Source: Ostrinia nubilalis
Taxonomy: Eukaryota > Arthropoda > Insecta > Lepidoptera > Crambidae
NCBI RefSeq assembly: GCF_963855985.1
Contig: NC_087119.1
Span: 1,218,001-1,282,000, forward strand
DNA length: 64,000 nt
Reading direction: 5' to 3'
The position numbers and the translations under genes were made by a program. Shown here piece after piece: positions 1 through 10,876 of this stretch. Positions within the stretch are counted from its first letter, which is position 1. Each line of letters begins with the position of its first letter. Below the pieces are notes generated by a model. The model made no database searches, was not told the origin of the DNA, and saw only the letters and a program-made list of their open reading frames with translations.

Positions 1-65
1 TAGGAAAAATGCTTCAGATTTTGAGGTTATTAGCATAACAGAAGTACATTTCCATTTTCTATCTT

Positions 66-1953
66 CTATAGGTACTTATAATAAATCTGTAGAGAGGTCA
101 ACTCTGTACATGAAATATATTTTCAAAATAACTATCAGGGGGTGATACTGATGCCAAAAATGCAATCAGTAAAATTTTTGTCTGTCTGTCTGTCTGTATG
201 TTCCTTATAGAAACAAAAACTACTCGACGGATTTTAACGAAACTTGGTACAATTATTCTTCATACTCCTGGGCAGGTTATAGTAGGTATACTTAGGAATT
301 CCCACGGGAACAGGAATTAGCGGGAAAATCCTTTTGTATGAAAAATCTAAACCGCTTAAGTTAGACGCTTTAAATTTCGCACGTAGGTACTTTAGTAAAC
401 TAATTCCCACGGGAACTGGAATTCGTGGGAAAATCCCTTTGTATGAAAAATCTAAACCGCTTTAGTTAGACGCTTGAAATTTGACATGTAGGTATCTTAA
501 TAAACTTAAAGCTTAGTTACAACAGGATATTGCAAAATTCCCACGTGAACGGGAAAAAACATTTGAACGAAAAAATCTAAACCGCGTAAGATAGATGAAG
601 GGGGTAAAACGGGATCCACGCGTACGAAGTCGCGGGCGGCCGCTAGTTGCTAATAAAACTATTTATTGTCAAGAATTATATGTATAATAATGCGAATTCC
701 CGTTCCCGTGGGAATTAGTTTACTAAAGTACCTACGTGCGAAATTTAAAGCGTCTAACTTAAGCGGTTTAGATTTTTCATACAAAAGGATTTTCCCGCTA
801 ATTCCTGTTCCCGTGAGAATTCCTAAGTATACTATAACCTGCCCAGGAGTATGAAGAATAATTGTACCAAGTTTCGTTAAAATCCGTCGAGTAGTTTTTG
901 TTTCTATAAGGAACATACAGACGGACAGACAGCCCTTCTGACCCACCGCACTACCAAACCACACTACCAGTAGTGTCGTGGGGAATATTTTTTCCCTTCT
1001 GCACTACCAAGCCAGTAGTGTCGTAGGTAACATACATCTTCATTCCCATCGACACTACTACCATAACTAAATGTAAAATTTGTACAATTTTAGATTGTTT
1101 TGTAATAAATTATGTTTATATGCAACCCTAACCTCTGTGCAAATGCAAATTTGCAGTTTGACGGAATTCACTGAAAATAAATTATTACCCAAAAGGGCTT
1201 ATACCTATATAACTTTGCTTGAAAGAAAAACAAAAATTAAATTATTTTTACCCGACTACGGCAAAGCAAAAGGAGGGTTATGATTTTGATAGGCTATGTA
1301 CCTATGTATGTTCATCTGTTCCCTCGTAACTTCTAAACTACTTATCAGAATTCGACAAATGACATAATCATTAGAAGCGTCTTAAATTGTCCGCTGGTTA
1401 TAGGCTATATGGGGTTTCACAACAATCTAATGTGGCGCCCTCTAGCGGACAAACCATACAGAGTAAAAAAATAAAGTTAAGATAAATATGCCGTGTTTGG
1501 TATCATTTGAAAGCGTTTTACTTGTACATTAACCGTAACATGTACATAAGCCCTTTTATGTAATATTTTATTTTCAGGAAATTCCGTCAAACTGCAAAAT
1601 TGCACAGAAGTTAGGGTTGCATATAAACATAATTTATTACAAAACAATCCAAAATTTTACAAATTTTACATTTAGTTATGGTAGTAGTGTCGATGGGAAT
1701 GAAGATGTATGGCCCTTAAAAATTACCCACGACACTACTGGCTTGGTAGTGTAGAAGGGAAAAAATATTCCCCACGACACTACTGGTAGTGTGGTTTGGT
1801 AGTGCGGTGGGTAAGAAGGGACAGACAGACAGACAAAAATTTTACTGATTGCATTTTTGGCATCAGTATCACCCCCTGATAGTTATTTTGAAAATTATAT
1901 TTCATGTACAGAATTAATTGACCTCTCTACAGATTTATTATAAGTAGGTATAG
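66..1953. mobile_element. Composite fold-back element with long terminal inverted repeats
   Basis: Bases 66-195 reappear inverted at about 1810-1953, giving arms of roughly 130 bp that begin near CTATA and contain a CAGGGGGTGATACTGATG word. Inside lie two more inverted pairs: 181-425 with 680-932, and 933-1180 with 1583-1812. The whole segment can fold into nested hairpins. I see no transposase. The arms meet the inner repeats in (CTGT)n tracts. No target duplication is clear, so the superfamily is unknown; it is probably a non-autonomous DNA transposon later invaded by other inverted repeats. Confidence 0.7.
181..932. repeat. Inner inverted repeat built from ~135-bp units, with CTAGT-type end
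   Basis: The left arm carries three units starting with AATTCCCACGGGAAC (near 296, 404 and 537) and ends at 612-646 with ACGAAGTCGCGGGCGGCCGC followed by TAGT. The right arm (680-932) carries one inverted unit. The same units make the large arrays at 20026-20820 and 20980-21660. The CTAGT end resembles the termini of lepidopteran Helitron-like repeats. Non-coding; short open frames here come from the palindrome. Confidence 0.65.
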
Positions 1954-2214
1954 ATATGTAGGAGAGACGTCTTAATTACACTTTAAATCGTAGATCGATA
2001 AAGAACCCCTTTGTCAAACCGTATGAATAGCAGCAAATAGAACTTTGCGTATTGGAAAAATAGGAATGCCTACGGAAAAGCCAAACATTTTTTAAAAAGA
2101 AGTTAATATATTTTACTTACATTTAAATCCAAAAATATCTTTATTCCGACCCAAGGGTAAGTAGGCAGTTATGTAGGTATAAATGAAAATACGTATGTAG
2201 GTACTTATTATTTA

Positions 2215-4703
2215 TTAATGGTCATGTTCTACATTTTCTATTAAATATGGGCCCAATACATCAATGATGTCGCCATCACAACAAAGTACCATAAATGGTT
2301 TAACGAGATTCCGATATTTGTATAGGGAATAAGTTTTTTTTTTGGTATGCATAATTGCTACTTTTTTGCACATAAATGTATGTATGTACCATCCATGATG
2401 ACAATAGCCTTTCTTTGTGGTAAATCGTTTCCTGGCTTCCCGAAAAGAGACTGGAACATAAAGGTTTCTTTGGGCTACTTCCTCTCTACTAATATGTTGT
2501 AACCCTAAATGTGCTGGTACGAAATGTTCCTCCATCATACTGCGTGCTTTCATTACATATTTTGTAAGAGTACTCCTTGAAATGCCAAGTAATGTAGCTA
2601 TTCTGTCATCTGAATCACCGGTCCTCAGCTTCATTAAATAAGCACCAACTGTAGTAATTCGTGCTCTCTGATAGTATCTATGGCAAAGAAGATCTGAAGG
2701 ACGAATCTGAAAATAAAATAAAACATCAGATTCACAGTTCAACAATAAAGAAGAGCAATATTTATATAGGATTAACGACTTTTGTGTGTAACGGAATAGT
2801 AAGATGAGTGATGAAAGATAATTTATGATTTGAACGCTGAATGATGAGGAATGATTGGTCTATGGAGGAAACGAAAGGGATGAATGAGGAACGAGGATTG
2901 AGAGTGAGAATAGTGGTAGTTTAAAAGAGTAGTCTGTTGTTATGCAGGAAGTATAAATAAAACTTTACTGAGTTTATTTGGCTCAGGGAATTTTTAACTG
3001 GCTTTATAATAGTAAAAATTATGTTTAATATTATGTAAGTAATAATATTGCAATATTTTAATAATATAAGTCTATTTGTATTATACAGGGTGGAAACGAT
3101 AAGTGATCTATAACACTTTTAATATTGTGTGGCTGGCATACATTTAGTATGGAGGCTGAAAACATTGAATTTTCGGATAGATCCAGTTAATTCTGTAACT
3201 ATTTACTGATACCGTTAGAAAGAGCTCGTGAAGCACTTTCAGGATGAGTAACCAGTTTTTCGATATCTTGTGTAGTTTAGAAATAATCGAGTGAGATCAC
3301 TTATCGTTTCCACCCTGTATAACCTGTATGGATGAGAGTAGTGGCAGATTGAAAGCAATGGAAGGAGTTGAAGGATGGGAAGGCTGATTCGGAAAAAACC
3401 TTTTTTATTATTATAATAAACCGGCATAATTATTTTTATGTATTATAAAACTGGCAGGGCTCTTACCTCTCTGGGTTGAATCCAATTTCGAACAATGTTT
3501 AATATATCTTGATTATTCTCTGTATCCAAACAATGACTTCAAGTTCGCAATAATGAACAACCACATCCAACACAAACTTGTTGGTGACCTACCGGGCCAC
3601 CGGTTGGCATATCTGGAGAGTCTTGTGAAGTAGGTGTGGTATCTCTTTGCAATAATGAGTGACAAGCCCCACAGATGTAGTCATTTGCAGTAACCTGTTT
3701 AAAAATAATAATAATTAGAAATAAGTTTAAAAAAATTATCAGTTTTTTAATGTCCCGCACTTAAATTATTTTATTTTAGTATTAATTTACAGAAACCAAT
3801 AACTTTACAAGAATTAGACTGATTGTATAGCCAATAACATTTTATTAAATAAGGACTTTAGCGTGCATTACCTCTAATGGAGTTAGTCGTTCCACAATTA
3901 TGTTCCTGATGTTAATATGATGTTGAGTGTTAGTTCTCAGGGACATGAGCTGATGTGAACGTGTTCTAGGCTCTAGTGTTCTACTGCAAAGCACACATTT
4001 TCTGCTAAGATTTGAAGTAGATGCATTTGTGTTGTATCTTGGGCTTGGGTCCAACATGTTGTGCATATAAGATCATGAGCTGTAACCTGTAAAAATAAAT
4101 AGATTCATTGCATGCCATGCCACACATACTCCTGTGCGTTGAATAAATTGAGCCGCAAACCATAAAAAAAATGATAATTCAATATTATGTGCTGTTAGTA
4201 GAATTTTGGGTCAGAGGGTAGGGTTAAACAGCTTTAGTAAATAAGCATTGTTGTTATAATAATTAATTATGACGTGTTACAAACTTAGTTACAAAAAATA
4301 ATAATCTAGTAGTCTTAGTTCCAAAAAACAAAACAAAACAAGCTTTCATTGAGAGCAGGGAGATAGTGTCAAAGTAAATAATTCCTTAGATTTACACCAA
4401 AACCAGCTGGATTGTCAACATAATTGTTGTTTCGCTCCTCCCTCCACTTCATGCCTCCATTGCGCTGTACCATCGACTAGTTTCTTACAATCGAATCGGG
4501 CCTGGCTGTCCACACTGTCCAGGGTTGAACCACAGATAATAGCGGAACATTCATTTCAAGACAACCCGCCATGAGAATGGCAATTCAGAAGTTTGGCAAG
4601 GCTAGTACTTATTCATAAGATTGCAGAGCAAAATGTAGGTACTTACCGATCGAGGTGCTGCCCATTGTTGTGTATAATTAAGTTGCTCATTTTCTAACAC
4701 CAT
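2215..4703 (-). pseudogene. Broken DDE transposase gene with N-terminal zinc-finger modules
   Basis: Minus-strand exons can be traced at 4703-4647, 4086-3872, 3694-3467 and 2706-2215, with GT-AG borders. The two middle exons each end one CxxC half-finger and start the next (DLICTTC; CVLCSRTLEPRTRSH; DYICGAC; CVGCGCSLLRT). The last exon has a helix-turn-helix-like stretch (DDRIATLLGISRSTLTKY) and the start of a DDE-type core (MDGTY in one frame, then RNLVKPF, CDGDIIDVLGPY). It is dead: an in-frame TGA follows CSLLRT near 3537, the exon at 4086 shifts frame after TTCW, a short CATA duplication near 2390 shifts the core, and the 3' half of the domain is missing. The layout suits an arthropod DDE_Tnp_4-like transposase; the superfamily is uncertain. 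Confidence 0.62.
3086..3317. mobile_element. Tc1/mariner-type MITE with TA target duplication
   Basis: The ends CAGGGTGGAAACGATAAGTG and its reverse complement are flanked by TA on both sides (3084-3085 and 3318-3319). The element is 232 bp with no coding capacity and sits in the last intron of the broken transposase gene, so it inserted later. Confidence 0.75.
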
Positions 4704-5506
4704 AGAACCACTAGCCGAGCCTTGGCCGAGCCACACAAAAACAGTAAATCCCAGGCTGAGTATGTCGTTATTGCAATCAATCAGAGTCCGTTTGAATAGC
4801 CAAGTTTGTAGTTAATAAAGTTCCGAAAATAAAAGCTAAAGCACAAACGAATCACAAAGAAGGATCAAGCAAGACAGCAACACAGCAAGAGTGAGTGAGA
4901 GAGAAAAGGTGATGCGAGTGAATGACAATTTGACTAACAAATAGGGATGTCCATTTAGAATAGACATAATCGATTAAATTGATCGTTTTTGAAAATTTTT
5001 ATTTTTAAACATTGTGTTGCTATAAATATTTATTTTATTTATTTAATAGGACAACCAACAAGACATACACTGGAAGACAATCAATATTTACAACGTATTT
5101 AACTTAATCTAAGTGCTGCCTTAATTATAGGTTGCCACGGCATGCAATAGTGGACTTATACATAAACAGTGTCTACACTTAAAGAAAAGAGTGAATATGT
5201 AAATGTAGGTAAATAAATGTGATTAAATATACATAAAATGCAATAATCCACTGAAGCGCTGGCCTGCGGGCGCGGCGGATCTGCGCCCGTCTAAAGGTCT
5301 AATGATTAGACTCTAGTCTAATCGATCATACCATTATTTACTTAAATCGAATTAAAAAAGCGCATCTCTGTCTCTGCTCTGTCAATATGTCGGTGACTTT
5401 GATTTCGTTTAAATACTTTTAAAATATTTTTTCGAACTGCAACTTGTCCGATAGGTTTGGACACTTGCAAGTAAATAAATAAAATACATAAAATTATGGT
5501 ACATAC
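4704..5506. other. Non-coding stretch upstream of the broken transposase
   Basis: I see no gene. It holds AT-rich sequence, a possible degraded LINE 3' end around 5030-5220 beginning TTATTTATTTAATAGGACAA, and a short GC-rich patch at 5255-5295. Confidence 0.4.
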
Positions 5507-5972
5507 TAACGGTCTTATTCATAATAAAATGCTAATATAGGTTTAAAACCTACATTAGCTAAAACGTTTGATAGGCTTAAAACACTCTTATAAACCTCTG
5601 ATAAAAAACGTTATTCATAATCGTTTACAAACCTTTGATAGCTAAAACAGAGTTTAATATTTTCTTTCCACAGACTATACAAAAAGAATGAACGAAAACA
5701 GCTTTTTTGGTGATTTAACTTGATGGACCATGTAAAATCATAGACAAATCGCAGAAAAAAAAAACAAAAAATTGGCAGCTGTGACGTTTTACTTACTGAC
5801 ATTGACATTTGGCACGAAAATTTAATAAAGTTTTCGGTTTTTTCGATCAACTCCCAAGTTTTATCAAACTTTTATAAAACTTGGGATTGTATGTTCTGGA
5901 TTCTGTACCTCTTACCCTGTACTCTGCAATAAGCTCTTACGACGACCCGGCTAGTTACATCGGATACTAATT

Positions 5973-6982
5973 ATGTCCATGACGAAGGAGAACAGACCGC
6001 CTAAAAGGCAACGATCAGAAAACTGGTTGGAGGAAGATAAGGTAGTACTTATTTTTAGCCTGATAAAGTGCCTACTAATTTTTGTAGCATGGTTTTATTT
6101 ATGTTTGACGCCTAGTGTTTGCTTTTCAGTATTTGCTGAAAGAGTTGGTGAAAGAAAGAGTAAATGCAATCGAAAATAAAAATACAGACACTAAGACGAA
6201 TAAACGGAAGGTTGCGGCTTGGGCTGATTTACAAACAACGTTGGTACATCTTTTGATTTCTGCCTTCAATATAAAATTTTGCCTTTACCTGTAATTCAAA
6301 ATCCTGTCATTTCTTTTTCAGGTTTAATTCAATGTGCGCTGGTATGAACCGCTCCATTACCCAGTTAAAATCGCAATGGAGCCTCATAAAAATCAGTGCG
6401 AAGAAAGACAAGACCATTGCTAGGCAGGCTCAAATTAAAACTGGCGGTGGTCCACCATTATCAGTGCCTGACGATAGGGCTGATGATATAGCATCTTGGT
6501 TGCCCAATGAATTTGTAGTCGATGTTAACAGATTTGACTCGGACTCAAATAAAAGTGAATTAATTAACATTCAAGAGGAGGAATCAACTCAAAATACGCA
6601 AGATCAGGAATTGATAAATAATGAAGAAATCCAATATGAATTGGTGGTACTTGATGAAGAAATAGAAGATACACATGCTTGTACTACTAGAGGCATATTG
6701 GAAGATAAAGAAAATAAAAAAGTAGAGGCAAAAGAAAATAAAGCAAAACCTAATTTTAAAGCACCAGCAATCAAAAAAAAAAGGAAACTGTTAAACAAAG
6801 AAGGCTTAATTGATTTAAGCAAAGTTAGGATTTCCGAAATTGCAGAAACAGAATCAAAATGCCGGATTGAACTGCATGAAGTTCAAATGGAAAACGAACG
6901 GAAGAAAGGGAGAAACTTGGATCTTGAGCATCAATTATTACAGGAAAAACTTAAATATTACACTCACATTAATAAAGAATAA
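5973..6982 (+). CDS. Myb/SANT-like DNA-binding protein of the Harbinger element
   Basis: CDS join(5973..6041, 6130..6239, 6322..6982), 840 nt, 279 residues. Exon 2 must end at 6239 (donor GTTGGT) for the frame to read TFNSMC across the junction; the donor four bases later would run into TAA. Residues 16-80 form a Myb/SANT-like domain with tryptophans at 18, 54 and 79 in the expected spacing (NWLEEDK, KVAAWADL, ITQLKSQW). The remainder is acidic, then Lys-rich (AIKKKRKLL), and ends in a probable coiled coil. In Harbinger elements this partner binds the transposon ends and assists nuclear import and recruitment of the transposase. It converges with the transposase gene, separated by about 850 bp. 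No disabling change seen. Confidence 0.82.
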
Positions 6983-7190
6983 TAAGTCTTTTGATGTTAA
7001 AGTTTTTCAAGTACTAACAGATTCTAAATAATAAGTTAGTTCCTCCCTTACTTCTGTTTGTTTTTAATTTGTATTTTATGCAGTTCCAATCCGCATTTTG
7101 ATTGTGTTTCTGCAATATATTTAGACGGCTATGAATATGTTTACTAGTCATAACTTAATAAGAGTTTGAGATTACTATTAACTAGCTGTT

Positions 7191-7310
7191 GCCCACGACT
7201 CCGCCTGCGTAGACTACTATTTCTGTAACCTACAGGATCTGTGCATTTTTCCAGGATAAAAAGAAGCCTATATGTTATTCGAGACTATATAATCTATCTG
7301 TTTTAGCAAT
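7191..7310 (-). mobile_element. Fragment of CTAGT-ended Helitron-like repeat
   Basis: The stretch starts with ACTAGCTGTTGCCCACGACT, the reverse complement of the terminus seen in lepidopteran Helitron-like repeats (compare 34895-34921). It lies between the two Harbinger genes and is short and degraded. Confidence 0.5.
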
Positions 7311-7600
7311 TTATTTGTTTATAAGAATTGAACTGTGATTTTTAGTAAGTAAGTTTAATAATTGTACTTAAATTAGTGATATAAAGTAAATACACATATG
7401 CCTAGTCACAAACATTCGCCTTTATAATAATAGTGTAAATTATGGTTATTTTGTTTTAAATGTAGAAGGTTGATAACCTCCGAATAGAAACGTTTATACT
7501 TAAGCAATTTCTTTGTTTTAAAGAATTGAACTGTGATTTTTAATAAGTAAGTTTGTTGAAACTAATTGTACTTAAATTAGTGATATAAAGTAATTTGTTT
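7311..7600. repeat. Two direct copies of a ~75-bp repeat
   Basis: A block containing GAATTGAACTGTGATTTTTA and ACTTAAATTAGTGATATAAA occurs at about 7325-7387 and again at about 7523-7592. It lies in the non-coding spacer between the convergent Harbinger genes. Confidence 0.65.
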
Positions 7601-7836
7601 TGAATTTTTGCAGAATAATTGCTTTTTTAAAGAGAACTACAGGTTTTGTTTTTGTGATAGTAACAAATTGGACTGAAAATTGAAATACAGGTATTTTTCA
7701 ATCAAATATTCTTTTTATTTTCATTAAGATGCCAGGAACAGTATCTGAAAAATTAAAATACAACATTTTCATGAACTCAAATGACATTACATAAAAGTAA
7801 ATCGTTGGAATTTATCAAAATGTATTTTAGTACCAT

Positions 7837-9208
7837 TCAAAAATGTTGATTTATAAAATTTTGTAGTATCAACTGCGACCTACGCCTCAACAATGAAGGT
7901 CGGTTGTCGTGAACACTGTTCTCCGTCGAAAGTTGCGGAGTTACAGGGACCTGCTCCATATGTTGTTCTGAAAAATATTATGAATTTGTCAACATTTTGT
8001 CATAAAGATTTGTATTCCTTATGTACAGTCAAATTGATAACATTTACCTAACAATGTGTCATTCATATCAATGGCTATATTATGTAATACAGCCAATGCT
8101 ATGATCACAGCTTTTCCATTTTGGAGGCTTACTGGTAAGCCATGGAGTAGGCATTGGAACCGCTGCTTCCACACCCCAAAACACCTTTCAACAGTGTTCC
8201 TAGTTGAGATGTGAGCATTATTGTATGCTTCTTCTTCTGGACGACTAGGCCTTAAAATAGGTGTAAATAGATATGGCAGAAGAGGGTAGCCCGAATCGCC
8301 AATAAGGCGTCCTCTAAACTGCCTATCCTCAAATCGTTGTTTTATATTGCTCTCCATAAAAATTCGACTGTCATGTGTACTGCCTCGCCATCTAGCCACT
8401 ATATCCATTATTTTGAGGTCAGCATCACAGACAACCTAAAATAAAAAAAACAGTATCCTGTAGGTAATCCATCCAATAATATAGTGTTGAATGTTGCTAA
8501 AATTTAGATCATACAAAGTAAAAATTATAGACATTATTAAAACAAATCTTTCTCTGTTGTAAACTGTATAAAATCAAAATATATTTTACCTGAACATTCA
8601 GGGAATAATAGCCTTTTCTATTAATATAGTACTGGGCCATGTCACCTCCGGTTTTTTTAATTTTAATGTGGGTGCAATCTATGGCTCCTATCACCCCAGG
8701 AAAATTTTTAATTGCTCTAAATTTGGCACTAATTCTTTCCTGCTCTCCTATAGTGATAGGCATTTTGATGAAGGAATTTGCCTTATTCGCGATTGCATGC
8801 GCGACTCTGGCGCATATCCGGCTCACTGTCGGCTGACTTAGGCCATGGAGGTCACCAGCATCATCTTGTACCTGAAAATGTATGAAAATAATTATAGCAG
8901 CCACGACAAAGGGATAAAATAAAACACTTTTTTGTGCTTACCTCACGACGTCCCCAACATCTTATGGCCACTAAAACTTGCAGTTCAGGACACGTGCCAC
9001 CACCTCTAGCGCTCTGAACCAGATCATCTTCCACCAAATCTATGATGGTGCGCACTGTGTCCTTATTGAACCTATATTTTATTTTAAAATTTAGGTCCCG
9101 CAAATCGAATGGGTTGCTTCGTTGGCGGTAGAGCTTTCTACGTCGCGCTGGGTCGGCATTATTGGCTAAATGCACAATTGCATTTATAGCATTCATTTTC
9201 ACAAGCAA
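7837..9208 (-). CDS. HARBI1-like Harbinger transposase
   Basis: CDS complement(join(7837..7967, 8048..8435, 8590..8871, 8942..9208)), 1068 nt, 355 residues, close to the roughly 350 residues usual for the family. All three introns are GT-AG and keep frame. A helix-turn-helix (LSQPTVSRICARV) lies near residues 100-112. The catalytic acidic triad is visible: Asp154 in GAIDCTHI, Asp230 in GDSGYP, Glu266 in NTVERCFGVWKQRF. The product would cut and join the element ends at TWA targets. The final exon (7967-7837) is inferred from a TTTTTCAG acceptor and an open frame ending in QNFINQHF. The first Met (9208) is the earliest in frame. No stops or frameshifts seen. Confidence 0.85.
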
Positions 9209-9463
9209 GGATCACAGCAAGGATATTTTGAATAAATAAACCAACGAAGTGACATTCATATGAAATGACATTTATAAAAGTTAGGTTAAAATAGGTTTAT
9301 TAGAGCTTTAAACAAGGCCCGAGCTCTCGATAACTTATCACACAGATAAAAGAGGATTTTAGCGCTAAATGACGATTATGAATAACAATTTTTATCAAAC
9401 GTTTTATAAACCTCTAATAAGCATTTGATAAAATGTGAAAAATGATTATGAATAAGACCGTAA

Positions 9464-10663
9464 GTCTTTGAAAATCTTAGGGCGATTTTTATCAATGTCC
9501 TTTGTCTGCTCGATTGCATTGATGGTAAGGAGCAATGGTATTATCTATAATTAATATCATTGGTAAGGAGGGACTGTTCTAAATACATATTATGATAGTT
9601 GAGATGGTTGAGAATATTTCCGGGTCGATCGCTTCCACCTTCGGCCTAGATAGTACCTACCTACCTACTTATACGCCAAACTATCTTATGATTGTTATGC
9701 ATTGTTAAGTAGGGTTATAATACCTAATTATGATTGTTATGCATTGTAAGTAGGGTTATAAATAATTATAATTTACATAAGCAGCAGGTCGGTTATTTTT
9801 ATTTAGGCAAATGTACCTAATATTTTAAAAGACAATACGTACGATCAGATATTAAGATCAAAGATAAAGATTTCTGCTGTGAAAAAAAAATATAAAACAG
9901 CTAACTTCTATATCAAGTTCCAACGTCGCTATACGTACCTACCTACTTAATGCTACTGGATTATACGTTCATAGCTCAGAAGTTTAGTCCTTTTTCAGCA
10001 GTGTTTAGTAAGAATATTATTACAAATGGGCTTTTAGGGATTTTGTTCACATGGAATAAACGACAAAGTTCTTAGTTACTTATCCAATAGGTAGTAGTAA
10101 CATATATGTAGAAAACAGGAACTTAGATGCCAACGAAAGAAAATAGGCTATCAAAATTAAATGTTGTTTTGGGGACTTACCTTTATAAAAATATCACATT
10201 TAAAAATTCATACCATTTGTTGATTTAAAAAACAATGTCAATTTTGACGATTAACTGAAAGTCTATTATCTATGAATATAGTAGCGATATATGGTATCCA
10301 GCGGCAATGGCAGTGCAAAATTTTGACAATGACTGTAGTTATCATACTTCGAGTTTGTCCATGGAGACGGCAAAAGTCCTTTAGTTGGCCATAAAGCAAA
10401 CTTAACGGAAAATGTTACTTAATTGATACCGAGGCGCAACCTGGAAGCATTGCTAAGTGTGCTCCTCGTTACTGGTTCATCGTTCGTCATCGTCATTGTT
10501 CGTAAAAACCGGGTCGCGGCAGGCAAATAATAAAATTAGTCTTATGTCTTCTCCCTTATTAACTTCGATGGATAAATAGCTAAACCTCCTTGCGCGTAAC
10601 TGACGTTTGTTGGAAAACCGATATTTTCAGGCCATCGGATTTTAATTTCAAAAGTCATTGACC
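9464..10663. other. Non-coding spacer with short tandem duplication
   Basis: No gene seen. A 43-45-bp unit containing ATGATTGTTATGCATTG is duplicated at about 9685-9772. GTACCTACCTACC words are frequent. The end of the stretch (10664-10675) is the left target-site copy of the LINE that follows. Confidence 0.5.
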
Positions 10664-10876
10664 AATCCCAGTTCAGAAAAAAGCGCGGGAAACGTTGAAC
10701 GCGACGGGCGTCTTTTTTGGTTCAAAAGTTTTGTAAATTTGTTTTAGCATATAAATAGATCAGTATTGTATAGTGTTCTTGTAAATTTATTGTTTTGTGT
10801 ATATATTTTATGTAGATAGTGTTTAAATCTTGCTGTACTACCGGTGAGTCTATTTATTTAATTACTTGGAGCCGCA

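Larger units (their letters stand above)
5510..9460. mobile_element. PIF/Harbinger DNA transposon, apparently complete
   Basis: Terminal inverted repeats CGGTCTTATTCATAAT (5510) and its complement (ending 9460) are flanked by TAA at 5507-5509 and 9461-9463, the 3-bp TWA-type duplication typical of PIF/Harbinger. The 3951-bp element carries the two expected genes in convergent orientation: a Myb/SANT-like protein on + and a HARBI1-like transposase on -. Subterminal DNA is rich in TTTGATA and TTATAAACCTCT words that may bind the Myb-like protein (inference). Both genes have clean splice sites and no internal stops, so the copy may be young or autonomous. Confidence 0.9.

Noticed and set aside
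606..646. Polylinker-like string with BamHI, MluI and NotI-type sites, also inverted around 20780-20815 and 20985-21010
   Set aside because: It sits at the same relative place in several diverged repeat copies and ends in the CTAGT terminus known from lepidopteran Helitron-like repeats, so it is natural repeat sequence and not vector contamination.
7837..9208. Treating the transposase pieces as separate small genes
   Set aside because: The pieces join through consistent GT-AG introns into one HARBI1-length protein with a full DDE triad.
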